DNA of 64,000 nucleotides, taken from the NCBI GenBank assembly GCA_944389975.1, contig CALXOH010000018.1, positions 50,594-114,593 on the forward strand, read 5' to 3'. This document shows positions 24,661-32,685 of the stretch, piece after piece. A model generated the notes under the pieces. The model searched no databases, was not told the DNA's origin, and saw nothing but the letters and a program-made list of their open reading frames with translations. How positions within the stretch are numbered: the stretch's first letter is position 1; each line of letters starts with the position of its first letter. The translations under genes were made by a program, and so were the position numbers. This DNA is from an uncultured Spirochaetaceae bacterium (GTDB lineage Bacteria > Spirochaetota > Spirochaetia > Sphaerochaetales > Sphaerochaetaceae).

Positions 24661-25514
24661 ACCGCGTTCCTCCTTCTCCTCCTGTTCACTCCCGTCAGTT
24701 CAAGACGTATGGTCGTCATTTCCGCAATCCTTTCGGCAACCGGCTGTCCGATTCCCTTTGCCCGAAGTGCTTCGAGGGACATGTTCGAACTGAAGATCGT
24801 CGGCCGCATCGAGTTGTATCGGGCGTTGACGAGCTCGTATGTCTTCTCCCTCGTCCAGTTGTCGCTTCCGGATATCCCGAAGTTCTCCTGCCCTATGTCG
24901 TCCAGGAACAGGAACTCGACCGTCCTTATCTCGGCGAATATTGCCTCCTCGTCCTCCTTCGCATCCTTCTGCCATGTGCCGCGGATACGCTTGAGGATCT
25001 CGGCAATCGAGGAGAAGAGCACCGTATGCATGCACTCCATCAACTCGTTCGCCAGTGCCGCCAAAAGGTAGGTCTTCCCCACACCCGTCGGCCCGTAGAG
25101 ATATATCCCCGTTCCCCTTTCGAGCATCTTCGAAGCGTTCTCCGAATAGTCCTGGAGCACTTCGAGCGTCCGGATAAAGGACTCCGAACGGGCATCCTCC
25201 GTCACCGTCGAGAATCTTGCATCCCCGTACCTGTCCCCCATCATCGAGCGTTTCCGTATTTCCTCGACCTTCGCCTTCTTCTCCCGGCTTATGGCTTCCT
25301 CCTGCGCCTTTCGGGCCTTCTCCTCGTCGCAGGCACATCGGCATCGGATCCACCTTTCCCTTCTTGCCCCCGGTATGGTCTGCATCCGGATCCGCCTTGC
25401 GGTTACTTCCCCGCATTTCCGGCAGTGCCACATGCCATCTTTCCCGAGCATCTCCTTCGCCAGATCGATAGAAACCGTATCGCTCAGCTTCCTGATCGTT
25501 CCTTCTGCCATCAC
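24657..25514 (-). CDS. DnaC-like replicative helicase loader (AAA+ ATPase)
   Basis: A 285-residue IstB/DnaC-type ATPase. An N-terminal Cys cluster (CRKCG..CRCAC, about 34-70) may bind zinc. Walker A is YGPTGVGKTYLL (about 146-157), Walker B is FLFLDDIGQENFG (about 205-217), and SSNMSLEAL marks sensor 1. It loads host replicative helicase at the phage origin, working with the initiator encoded just upstream. Overlaps neighbours by four bases. Confidence 0.88.
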   Translation of the reverse strand: MMAEGTIRKLSDTVSIDLAKEMLGKDGMWHCRKCGEVTARRIRMQTIPGARRERWIRCRCACDEEKARKAQEEAISREKKAKVEEIRKRSMMGDRYGDARFSTVTEDARSESFIRTLEVLQDYSENASKMLERGTGIYLYGPTGVGKTYLLAALANELMECMHTVLFSSIAEILKRIRGTWQKDAKEDEEAIFAEIRTVEFLFLDDIGQENFGISGSDNWTREKTYELVNARYNSMRPTIFSSNMSLEALRAKGIGQPVAERIAEMTTIRLELTGVNRRRRRNAV

Positions 25515-26392
25515 TTCTCCTCCTTGAGCCTTCGCATGACCTCAACCGGATCCTCCGCTTCGTCGAGCCAGGAATCTTCGGCAGCACCCCTGTGTGCACC
25601 TCTGGCGGAGCTGCCCCCTGTGGCCTCGTCGCCTGTCCTGAATCCGGTGTTCTGCGTATTTCTAGCCTTACCACCGCCCCTTTCCTCCTGGATTGTCCTC
25701 TCCTTCGAGCTCCACTTGCGCGCCAGTGGCTTCCAGTCGCGGATCGGGGTGTTCCCCCGCATCCAGCCGACCGCCTCGTAGTAGTCCAGGAACTCCCGCG
25801 GATTCCCCAAGAGCCGGTTGCCCTTGAAGTAGGCGACGACCTCGCTCAGCGTCGGAGGTGTGAACGTCGCCGAAGAGCCTGCAGTGCTCTCTTCTTGGGC
25901 AAAAACAGGAATTTCGGGGTTTTCTTCTCGCGCGGTAAGGGGGGTAGTATTATTTTCTTTCTCTTTCTCTATCTCTATCTCTGTGTTACAGTTTGTTACA
26001 GCGGTGTTACATTGTAACGCTTTCGCATTTTCTCTATGCTTTCTGACCCTTGCTGCACTTGCAGATTCCGACCCTGAGAGCTCCTTGCTTTTCTCGGCGA
26101 GATAGGTCTCGTCGTCGGTCTTTACAAGCCATCCGAGGTCTAGCAAAAATCGGAGAACAAGCTCCACTGCCTCGGGCTTCTCGTCGATTGTCAGTGCCAG
26201 TTCCTTCGAAAATGTGTCCTCGAGTCCGTCGTAGTAGATGTGGTACTCGTCGTTGAGGCCCAAAAGAAGAATCTTGAGGACGATGATCGTGTATGCGTCC
26301 CCTCCCGGCAGACTGCGGAGCTTCTTGACGTATTTGTTCGTAAAGAAGTCCTGTGGAAGCTTGAGCCAGTAGTAGCGCTTGTTCTCCGCCAT
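25511..26392 (-). CDS. Phage replication initiator / replisome organizer
   Basis: A 293-residue protein. The N-terminus RYYWLKLPQDFFTNKYVKKLRSLPGGDAY-type sequence is the replisome-organizer winged-helix domain; a linker rich in Glu/Asn/Thr follows (about 120-170), then a C-terminal domain with YFKGNRLLGNPREFLDYYEAVGW, a DnaD-like pattern. It probably opens the phage origin and recruits the DnaC-like protein encoded next. Confidence 0.82.
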   Translation of the reverse strand: MAENKRYYWLKLPQDFFTNKYVKKLRSLPGGDAYTIIVLKILLLGLNDEYHIYYDGLEDTFSKELALTIDEKPEAVELVLRFLLDLGWLVKTDDETYLAEKSKELSGSESASAARVRKHRENAKALQCNTAVTNCNTEIEIEKEKENNTTPLTAREENPEIPVFAQEESTAGSSATFTPPTLSEVVAYFKGNRLLGNPREFLDYYEAVGWMRGNTPIRDWKPLARKWSSKERTIQEERGGGKARNTQNTGFRTGDEATGGSSARGAHRGAAEDSWLDEAEDPVEVMRRLKEEK

Positions 26393-26943
26393 CAGATTCC
26401 AGCCTCCCTTTCAAGCAACTGCCTGACTTCAAGGAGATATTCCACCGGATCCACCGGCGTAGGATGTCCGAGAGCGTTCATGAGCTTGGTGTATTTCGTG
26501 TCCTTGCCCACGGCTCCCGAAAAAAGCTCCATCGCATCGACGAAGGAACAATCCCCTACTACGTCCTCAATGACTGCGCTTGCAAGAAGCTGCTCGTTCT
26601 CGATCTTCGCCCTGTCGAAACTCATGTTCCAGGCGACAATGGTCTTTGCCTTCGAGAACGCATCCTTGAGCTCGTCGTGCCACTCTGCCCAAGACATGCC
26701 GTTTTTCAGCACATCGTTCCTGAGTCCAGTCAGTTTCTCGGTTATCGGCTCGATATCGAATCCCGGGTTGAAAACAAAGCGGCTGAAGCCTCCGAACGTG
26801 TCCATGAGCGTCAGACTGATGATCCTTGCATCCGCACCCACTCCGGTTGTCTGAACCTTCAGAAACCTCGTTCCTGAATCCTCCAGAAGTTCCCTTATGC
26901 GTGCCTTTGCCTCCGCTCCCATGAGAGCCGGTCTCTCTTTCAT
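26392..26943 (-). CDS. DnaQ-fold exonuclease-like protein with altered first catalytic motif
   Basis: A 183-residue protein from ATG 26943 (MKERPALMGAEAKAR), preceded by AAAGGAGG. The order LKVQTTGVGADARIISL, IVAWNMSFDRAKIENE and VDAMELFSGAVG follows the DEDDh exonuclease fold. However, the usual D-x-E of motif I is K-V-Q, so catalysis by that site is doubtful. It could be a structural or binding homologue. Four-base overlaps with both neighbours. Confidence 0.62.
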   Translation of the reverse strand: MKERPALMGAEAKARIRELLEDSGTRFLKVQTTGVGADARIISLTLMDTFGGFSRFVFNPGFDIEPITEKLTGLRNDVLKNGMSWAEWHDELKDAFSKAKTIVAWNMSFDRAKIENEQLLASAVIEDVVGDCSFVDAMELFSGAVGKDTKYTKLMNALGHPTPVDPVEYLLEVRQLLEREAGI

Positions 26944-27167
26944 TTTTCTGCCTCCTTTGAAGCCATCAAAGCCAGAGCATCCTGAAGTTCGCTTTCGGGA
27001 AAGGATGTGATACCCTCCCCCAGCGGATGGGAATAGCAGATGCGGGCAATCGGACAACCCGAACAGCCTCCGACCTTCTGCCTGTCGCGACAAAAAGAAA
27101 GCAGCAGATCGATCTTGCGTTCCCTTTCGATTTCCTTCCTGGTCTTGCCCCAGCTTATGACTTCCAT
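26940..27167 (-). CDS. Small cysteine-rich protein
   Basis: A 75-residue protein (MEVISWGKTRKEIE..) with an AAAGGA site. Four Cys in the pattern C-x9-C-x2-C-x5-C (CRDRQKVGGCSGCPIARICY) suggest a metal site. An upstream ATG at 27173 adds two residues. Role unknown; in the recombination block. Confidence 0.55.
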   Translation of the reverse strand: MEVISWGKTRKEIERERKIDLLLSFCRDRQKVGGCSGCPIARICYSHPLGEGITSFPESELQDALALMASKEAEK

Positions 27168-27193
27168 TTGCATTCCTTTCTTCAGGCAGGACT

Positions 27194-27676
27194 TCAGAAG
27201 AGTCCTGCCTCCTTGTCGAGATAAGTGACACCTACGGCGAACGCGGACCATATATCCGCGCTGAAGCCGTAGAAGAACCCGGGATTCTTCTTCGTACCCT
27301 TTCCGTAGTTGCCCTCGCCCGGAGCGTATCTGTCGGCGAGCGCCCTGCGGATCGTCGCATCGTTTGCATGCGGGCTTCCGCAAATTGCGAGCTTCTCCTC
27401 CTTGCGGTAGACGAAACGGATCCTTGCACGCATCTGGGAAGCGGCAAGGTCGAACCGCCCTATCCATACGCAGGTGTCGAAAACCTCGGCCCCCACCGGC
27501 ATTCCATAGGAAGCGACCATCTCGATCGCCACCGTGTAGCTGGAATCCACGAGGGATTGGATCCTGCGAAGCACGGAGAAGTTGTCCGTCTTTTCAAACT
27601 CGATCGGTTTTCTCGTTTTCTCGTCCATCACGACGTAGGCGCTTTCGAGCGTCCCGGGATCAATCGCAAGCAACAT
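27194..27676 (-). CDS. RuvC-like Holliday junction resolvase
   Basis: A 160-residue RNase H-fold protein from ATG 27676 (MLLAIDPGTLESAYVV). LAIDPG gives the first catalytic Asp, VAIEMVASYG the Glu, HANDATIRRAL and the late DIWSAFAVGVTYL the final Asp, the layout of phage RuvC-type resolvases. It resolves branched DNA before packaging. The start overlaps the stop of the annealing-protein gene (TGATG). Confidence 0.8.
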   Translation of the reverse strand: MLLAIDPGTLESAYVVMDEKTRKPIEFEKTDNFSVLRRIQSLVDSSYTVAIEMVASYGMPVGAEVFDTCVWIGRFDLAASQMRARIRFVYRKEEKLAICGSPHANDATIRRALADRYAPGEGNYGKGTKKNPGFFYGFSADIWSAFAVGVTYLDKEAGLF

Positions 27677-28638
27677 CAGAAAGCTCCGTCGTCCCATGCG
27701 GCATCGAGATCGGCAAGATCGTCCTCGTCGTCAAGTCCGTCATCGGCGGGAGTAACCGGAACCTTCTCCTCTTCCTTCACTTCCGCCTTCTTTTCGGCCG
27801 CTTTCTTGGTTTTCCTTGCTTCGGCTGTTTCCTGAGCCTTTGCCGCCGCCTGTGCTTGGTCGGAAAGGTTGATGTCGAAGAAATCCTCAGCCTTGGTCAC
27901 GCCGTCGCGCATTCCCGTCCAGATGTCCTGTAGGCGTAGATACTGCGATGTCGTCAACGCCTCGAGCTTGCGCTGGAGAAAAGCCTCCAGCTGTGCCCTG
28001 TTGACTCCAAATGCCTTGAATGCTTCCTCGAGTTTTCCGATTGTCTCGGGAGTGATCTTCACTTCAGCCGCCCTTGTCTTCCTGCAGAGATCCACCGCAT
28101 AGTCGATGACGTCCCCCGGGATGACCTTGAGGATGCAGGAACGGAGACGGCGTGCACCGAAGTTTGCAACTGCCTCGTAGATGTCCCTTTGTTCGGTAAG
28201 TATGGCCGTCCCCTTCTTCGTGTCCCTGACGTGCCGGACTGTGAAAATCATTTCCGCGATGTCGTTCGTCTCCATGTCGTAGGCATATGCCCTGACCTTC
28301 GTCTCCCTGTCGTTGCTCTCGATCTCCTCGAGCCCGGACTTGATGTTTCCCCATGCCCTTGCGACAGCTTCTGCGAGACGAATGCTCGGCCCGGTGATGG
28401 AAGAACCTCCCCTCGCGTACTCATAGACCGCGCTCCTTGCAAGAGTCGGACGGGAACATGCCGCCTCGATCTTCTTCAGCGACTGCTCCTCGTTCCGCGG
28501 AAACCTCTTTGCGATAATCATCTGTCCCTGCACCTGGGCAACCTCACGGCTGATTGCCGCACTGTCCTCCATACCGACGACGCTGTTCTGCATCATCGGC
28601 TGCAATGCCTGTTCCAATCCACTTGTCGATCTGTTCAT
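27676..28638 (-). CDS. Probable single-strand annealing recombinase
   Basis: A 320-residue protein. A conserved-looking core (about 25-190: AKRFPRNEEQSLKKI, GGSSITGPSIRLAEAVARAWGN, QRDIYEAVANFGARRLRSCIL) is followed by a charged, Ala/Lys/Asp-rich tail. It sits directly after a YqaJ-type exonuclease, the classic partner of RecT/Bet-like annealing proteins. The family name is not certain from sequence alone. Confidence 0.68.
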   Translation of the reverse strand: MNRSTSGLEQALQPMMQNSVVGMEDSAAISREVAQVQGQMIIAKRFPRNEEQSLKKIEAACSRPTLARSAVYEYARGGSSITGPSIRLAEAVARAWGNIKSGLEEIESNDRETKVRAYAYDMETNDIAEMIFTVRHVRDTKKGTAILTEQRDIYEAVANFGARRLRSCILKVIPGDVIDYAVDLCRKTRAAEVKITPETIGKLEEAFKAFGVNRAQLEAFLQRKLEALTTSQYLRLQDIWTGMRDGVTKAEDFFDINLSDQAQAAAKAQETAEARKTKKAAEKKAEVKEEEKVPVTPADDGLDDEDDLADLDAAWDDGAF

Positions 28639-28647
28639 TTTTCCTCC

Positions 28648-30258
28648 TCAGCCTTCCAGCTTCCTGAACTTGAATCCGTGTTCATTCATGTACGAGAGAA
28701 GGGCAATCCACTCCTTCTTGTCCGTGTGTTTTGCCTCGAACTTATAGATTATTTCCTTTTCTTTAGTTCCTTTTTCGGTATTTTTTTCTTTTTCTACTAT
28801 TGGAGTTTCCGCAGGAAAATATTCCTTTTCGGATTTCTGATTTCTTAATGCTTCCTCCTGTTTCTCCTTTTCTATCAAGGCTTTCTCTTCCGCGATCTTC
28901 CTTGCTGTTTCCTTTGCGGCGATGTAGTCATCTTTTACTTTTATCGCCCGTTCAAGGTTCCGGTTCCTGGCATAGTCGGAAAGGAGGATCGACTGCATGT
29001 CTAGGTCGGCTTCGGCCATCGCCATGATGATGGAGCAGTCGGATTCGAACTTCTTGAGTTTCTCCGTGACTGCATCCGCAACCGTAGAGAGGGATATGCT
29101 GCGATTTAGCCACTTGTCATCAAAATCAATTCCGCCTGACTTGTCAAAAAGGGATGCGAGATTATCCGGAAGGATTCTGCCTTTCAGTTCTTCGATTATC
29201 CCGAATACCTTGCGTCTCTTGTCTTCCTTTACGCTTGCATCAAAGCTGTCGAGTTGTGCCTTGATCGGAATGCGTACATCCTCGATGACTTTCTTCAGCT
29301 CGTTTGCCTTGCCCTCGAATTTCTTCAAGGGTTCTTCGTACTTGCGTTTTACTGCGATCCTCTTCTTATCGATGTCGTCGGCCATTGCTTTCAGTTCGGC
29401 ATGGATTTTCTTTGCATCCTTCTCCATGTCGAGGGTGAAGACTACGTCCCTGTAAGGCTCGACCATCTTCTCGACTTGCTTCTTCACCTTGTCAAAGTTC
29501 TCATAGAAAGTGCCGACTTCCGCATCCGCTTCGATCACTGCAATCTCTCCCGATTGGTTCTGATCGTTCATCACTGTCGGTGGTGTAGTCTTGGTCTGTA
29601 CATACTTGGTGAAAAAATGCGTTGCTCCTTTTATCGTGGCTTCGGTTGCCTTGCTTACTCCAGGAGTGCTTGTCTCGTAGTAGTACACCTTCGTCCAGCG
29701 ATCTGGCATATTCCCCTGGAACTCGGGGATTCCCTCGTAGGAGAACTCTGCCACGAGATAACAGAAGGTTGCATCAGTTACGTGCATCTGCACGAGCGTC
29801 TGCTCAAGGTAGTGCAAAGGAGGGAACCTTAAGTCCTGCCATTTTTCAAGATCAGCCTTGCTCTTCACTCCGACGGTCTTGATCTCCAGTACGCCACGGC
29901 TTCCGTCTTCATTCCTCGTCAACTCTCCGTCCAATGTGGCACCGAGAAAACCTTTGATGTAAAGCCTGACAGGATGATATGAAATAGTAAGCTCAGGATG
30001 CCCTTCTTCAAATGCGGCCCTGATCTCGGGCTCCCTTTCGATGCCCCTTTGTACTGCCGGGGATGAAGAGATGTCGCGGGCTTTTCCGAGTCCTGTCTTT
30101 TCCTCCCATACCTCGATCGGAGTCTTGAAAGGACTGTCGCCATTAGCGGCCGCAACGTCGCTGGCGGTAAGGTATTTCTTTCTTACTTCCAGCCAATCGG
30201 CCCTGTCCTGGCACTCGACGAAAGTCAGATCGTCCCATGCTGTCTTTTCCTGCATCAT
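28648..30258 (-). CDS. YqaJ-type exonuclease fused to a DUF1351-like coiled-coil domain
   Basis: A 536-residue protein. The N-terminal 225 residues are a lambda-exonuclease/YqaJ nuclease: WLEVRKKYLTASDVAAANGDSPF, GATLDGEL, VLEIKTVG (E-x-K) and LEQTLVQMHV. The remaining part (about 250-450) is a long helical, Lys/Glu-rich region (VKKQVEKMVEPYRDVVF, KKRIAVKRKYEEPLKKFEG, VKEDKRRKVFG) resembling the phage DUF1351 domain, normally a separate gene. A Glu/Lys linker and a short C-terminal domain follow. It resects DNA ends for the annealing protein. Confidence 0.82.
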   Translation of the reverse strand: MMQEKTAWDDLTFVECQDRADWLEVRKKYLTASDVAAANGDSPFKTPIEVWEEKTGLGKARDISSSPAVQRGIEREPEIRAAFEEGHPELTISYHPVRLYIKGFLGATLDGELTRNEDGSRGVLEIKTVGVKSKADLEKWQDLRFPPLHYLEQTLVQMHVTDATFCYLVAEFSYEGIPEFQGNMPDRWTKVYYYETSTPGVSKATEATIKGATHFFTKYVQTKTTPPTVMNDQNQSGEIAVIEADAEVGTFYENFDKVKKQVEKMVEPYRDVVFTLDMEKDAKKIHAELKAMADDIDKKRIAVKRKYEEPLKKFEGKANELKKVIEDVRIPIKAQLDSFDASVKEDKRRKVFGIIEELKGRILPDNLASLFDKSGGIDFDDKWLNRSISLSTVADAVTEKLKKFESDCSIIMAMAEADLDMQSILLSDYARNRNLERAIKVKDDYIAAKETARKIAEEKALIEKEKQEEALRNQKSEKEYFPAETPIVEKEKNTEKGTKEKEIIYKFEAKHTDKKEWIALLSYMNEHGFKFRKLEG

Positions 30259-30378
30259 ATGCTACGCTCCTATCGGAGACACGCAAGGAGGAATGGGTTA
30301 TCCTTGTTCATGAGCAATTTGGTGATGCGATCATGAGCAAGGCTTTTGACATTCTGCCTTGACGGTACCTCCTTATTT

Positions 30379-30426
30379 GGCAGGCGGTTTTGTACCTCTT
30401 TTAGAACCCGCCTGCCTTTTCTTTTT
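30379..30426 (+). terminator. Plus-strand terminator at the start of the early operon
   Basis: GGCAGGCGG (30379-30387) pairs perfectly with CCGCCTGCC (30408-30416) and is followed by TTTTCTTTTT on the plus strand. It overlaps the 3' end of the minus-strand gene at 30401. It would stop antisense transcription from crossing the early operon towards the repressor. The stretch 30259-30378 shows no credible gene. Confidence 0.5.
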
Positions 30427-30760
30427 CCGTCCTTTTGACGTAAGCCTTCGCCTGTTGGCGCAGATGTTCCAAATAAGCCTGTCTTCTCTCTTCAGGGTCC
30501 TTTGATGACCACGCGTCATACTCCGCATACGGCCATCGCGTAACGCCCGTCGGATAAGCGCTCTGTCCGAACCGAGGAAGCAGATACCTTTCGGCACCGC
30601 CCGCGCGGAGTCGGGAGATCGCTACGCTTTCCAGATATGCGATATCCTTGACCGTCACGACCTTCTTTGGATTGCCTCCGCAGTAGACGAGATACTTGAG
30701 ATACTTGGCCATTTCTTCCTGTGTCTTTTCAGTTGCAACGCCTTCGAGCTCAAGCTTCAT
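30401..30760 (-). CDS. Small DNA-binding protein (excisionase/MerR-type HTH-like)
   Basis: A 119-residue protein, first gene of the early minus-strand operon. VTVKDIAYLESVAISRLRAGG followed by RYLLPRFGQSAYPTGVTRWP looks like a winged-helix/excisionase fold in which a loop carries Pro-Arg-Phe. Expressed divergently from the repressor at 30905, it may act as Cro-like regulator or directionality factor. Confidence 0.6.
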   Translation of the reverse strand: MKLELEGVATEKTQEEMAKYLKYLVYCGGNPKKVVTVKDIAYLESVAISRLRAGGAERYLLPRFGQSAYPTGVTRWPYAEYDAWSSKDPEERRQAYLEHLRQQAKAYVKRTEKEKAGGF

Positions 30761-30783
30761 GCTGGCCTCCTCATATTCCTATT

Positions 30784-30896
30784 TATTTGAATATTTATAT
30801 TTCTATTTGATAATATATATTTCTGTATGCCGTCTTGTAAAGATATATTTTCAAATAGCGACATATATTGCTTTTTCGGTTGTTTGGAAATACAAT
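30784..30896. promoter_or_regulatory. Divergent early/repressor promoter region with TATTTGA half-sites
   Basis: TATTTGA occurs at 30784-30790 and 30804-30810 (20 bp apart) and inverted as TCAAATA at 30851-30857; CTATTTGA/TCAAATAG form a perfect 8-bp pair. For the repressor, TTGCTT (30868-30873), a 17-bp spacer and TACAAT (30891-30896) put the transcript start at about the ATG at 30905. These are probable operators of the lysis-lysogeny switch. Confidence 0.6.
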
Positions 30897-30904
30897 TCTC
30901 AAGC

Positions 30905-31360
30905 ATGGAAGAGAAGAAAAATACAATTGAAGATTTCAAGGATTTGACTTCTGAAAAGAAAAAGGAAAGAAGACTCCAGCTTTTCTGGGACAACGTCGAC
31001 ATTCTCCTTGCAAAAAAGAACTGTACACTCAGGGATGTGGCAGAGAAGACCGGGTTGAAATACCAAACCATTCTTGGATGGAGAACGAACAACAGGCTTC
31101 CTGATCTCTCTGCAGCCATAGACATGGCAAAGTGTCTTGGTGTTCTTGTGGAGAACCTTACGGAACCGGGCGAATATGGCGGCATATCAGTCCAGGACTT
31201 GGTGAAAGATGCAGCCGCTTTTGTTCCCCAAGCATTACAGACTGATGATAAGTTCCTTGACACTCTCAACAGAGTAAAGGAAGCGGCAGATATGATGGAT
31301 GGCATACTTTCAGACATGCGAAATTCTTCGGAATGGGTGAAAATCGGAGATACGGAATGA
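30905..31360 (+). CDS. CI-like phage repressor (Xre-type HTH)
   Basis: A 151-residue protein from ATG 30905. The HTH is CTLRDVAEKTGLKYQTILGWRTNNRLPDL (about 39-67); a C-terminal helical part follows without a LexA-type protease motif. No ribosome-binding site is seen, and the promoter position predicts a leaderless message, as for lambda cI. It shares the FW-x-N-V-D plus HTH layout with the two genes at 31922 and 32303. It faces away from the early operon it probably represses. Confidence 0.82.
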   Translation: MEEKKNTIEDFKDLTSEKKKERRLQLFWDNVDILLAKKNCTLRDVAEKTGLKYQTILGWRTNNRLPDLSAAIDMAKCLGVLVENLTEPGEYGGISVQDLVKDAAAFVPQALQTDDKFLDTLNRVKEAADMMDGILSDMRNSSEWVKIGDTE

Positions 31361-31361
31361 G

Positions 31362-31673
31362 TTACCATCTGAAATACCTCCGGAAGATATCCTCCAAGAC
31401 ATCCCTGTGCTGTACGAGGTAATCCAGCATAGCTGTTCTTTCTTCTTGCCTCTTGATCTGTTCTTCAGGGAAGGCAGAAAGAACGAAGACATCCAACAGG
31501 TAATGGATGAAGGTAAGGGAATCCCTGAAACCTTCGGCAAGTTGAATGCAGTCCTCATAAGACAAGGTATGAGTCTTCGACTTTGAAATGCGCATCAGAA
31601 TCTCTGCGCTTGCATTGGAACCCTTTCCTACCTTTTCAAACATCTCAAGAAAATCTTTGAGCTCAAGCTTCAT
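31362..31673 (-). CDS. Helical phage protein of unknown function
   Basis: A 103-residue helical protein (MKLELKDFLEMFEKVGKG..), convergent with the repressor at 30905 with only one base between stop codons. It overlaps the end of the ribbon-helix-helix gene upstream, so the two form a small operon. No family recognised; a toxin-like or repressor-modulating role is possible but unproven. Confidence 0.6.
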   Translation of the reverse strand: MKLELKDFLEMFEKVGKGSNASAEILMRISKSKTHTLSYEDCIQLAEGFRDSLTFIHYLLDVFVLSAFPEEQIKRQEERTAMLDYLVQHRDVLEDIFRRYFRW

Positions 31674-31833
31674 CCCCAACTTCCTTTGCCTCTTTGAGGG
31701 CGTTTCGTATCACAAGGCCAAGCCAACCCTGAAAGGTCATGCCTTTAGACTTTGCCAGAGCCTTTGCATGCTCTTTTTCATCAGGTGAAATTGATATGGT
31801 TAATTTTTGAAGGTCACTATTTAGTGTCTGCAT
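31663..31833 (-). CDS. Ribbon-helix-helix DNA-binding protein
   Basis: A 56-residue protein (MQTLNSDLQKLTISISPDEK..). The beta strand LTISIS, helix PDEKEHAKALAKSKG and helix FQGWLGLVIRNAL fit an Arc/CopG fold. A strong promoter (TTGACA 31868-31863, 17 bp, TAAATT 31845-31840) directs a transcript starting at about the ATG. It is probably a regulator or antitoxin for the gene at 31362, acting at the nearby inverted repeats. Confidence 0.65.
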   Translation of the reverse strand: MQTLNSDLQKLTISISPDEKEHAKALAKSKGMTFQGWLGLVIRNALKEAKEVGDEA

Positions 31834-31883
31834 ATCTAGAATTTAGTCCCTATATAGTTACTTGTCAACAAATTTAGTAACTA
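31815..31883. promoter_or_regulatory. Divergent promoters and operators between RHH and Xre genes
   Basis: TAGTTACT (31855-31862) and AGTAACTA (31876-31883) form a perfect inverted repeat that brackets the minus-strand -35 box. A second near-palindrome CACTA-TT-TAGTG lies at 31815-31826 across the RHH gene start. For the plus-strand gene, TATTCT (31910-31915) ends seven bases before the ATG at 31922. Confidence 0.6.
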
Positions 31884-31921
31884 TTTGGAGACTTTTCCGA
31901 ATAAACGATTATTCTAGAAAC

Positions 31922-32266
31922 ATGGATGCTTATAGGTTTTGGAAAAATGTTGATGCCATAAGTGATGGCGTTACCTTGGTAGCGCTAGCATCAAAGGCAA
32001 ATTTGAATTATCGGACAATTAAAAACCAAAGATCCGGTAATCGAATGCCTGGAATCTCCGAAGCCTATGCCTTAGCCAAGGCTCTAGGTACATCCATCGA
32101 ATTTCTATTAACCGGCAACGACACCTCTGAATTTCCACCTCGAATACTGACGATTGCAAAACGTTGTTTGGATGCTGATGAGGATGACTTGAGATTGATC
32201 GAGAAGGTTCTGAATATCAAAAAAGAAGACAGAGTTCATATTGGAAATTCCGAAGAACTGGCATAA
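31922..32266 (+). CDS. Xre-type HTH regulator
   Basis: A 114-residue protein (MDAYRFWKNVDAISDGVTL..). HTH VTLVALASKANLNYRTIKNQRSGNRMP at about 17-43; the segment LGTSIEFLLTGND is shared with the gene at 32303. The C-terminus is helical and charged. No ribosome-binding site; leaderless start predicted. A Cro/CI-like paralogue of the repressor at 30905. Confidence 0.75.
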   Translation: MDAYRFWKNVDAISDGVTLVALASKANLNYRTIKNQRSGNRMPGISEAYALAKALGTSIEFLLTGNDTSEFPPRILTIAKRCLDADEDDLRLIEKVLNIKKEDRVHIGNSEELA

Positions 32267-32302
32267 TTAAAGTTGTAATCAATTTTAGGGGTTACTTAAA
32301 AT

Positions 32303-32659
32303 ATGAGTTTTGCGTATCAATTTTGGAAGAGGATTGATGCTTTAAGAGGAAACACTTCTTTAAAGGATCTGTCTGAGAAAGTAGGCATAAAATATCAACG
32401 AATAAAAGAACAGCGATCTTCAGGGCGAATACCTAATGCTGATGATTTATTTCGCTTATCCCAAACCTTAGGCACTTCTGTAGAATATTTACTTACAGGA
32501 AAGAATCAACAAGTATATATTTGCCCCGAAGCAAAAGCCGTAAACGAAGACCCGGAGCTTCAAGCCCTTGTCCGCGCTATAATGAAGGACAGACGACTCC
32601 TTTCGGCTTTGGCCTCTGTTATAACATCAATGGAAAATACATCTGAGGGGCTGGCTTAA
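32303..32659 (+). CDS. Xre-type HTH regulator (paralogue)
   Basis: A 118-residue protein (MSFAYQFWKRIDALRGNTSL..). HTH TSLKDLSEKVGIKYQRIKEQRSSGRIP at about 18-44, followed by LGTSVEYLLTGKN as in the previous gene. An AGGGG sequence lies upstream. The three related repressors in 1.8 kb may have separate targets or titrate each other as heterodimers. Confidence 0.75.
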   Translation: MSFAYQFWKRIDALRGNTSLKDLSEKVGIKYQRIKEQRSSGRIPNADDLFRLSQTLGTSVEYLLTGKNQQVYICPEAKAVNEDPELQALVRAIMKDRRLLSALASVITSMENTSEGLA

Positions 32660-32685
32660 TATATACAAATCGGCAGGAGGGTGTA

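Noticed and set aside
24700..25674. A 324-codon minus-strand frame
   Set aside because: Overlaps in another frame the DnaC-like ATPase, which has all Walker motifs; the alternative is Gly/Arg-rich noise.
30757..31368. A 203-codon minus-strand frame over the repressor
   Set aside because: It is antisense to the Xre repressor at 30905-31360, has no motif, and the repressor has clear promoter and HTH features.
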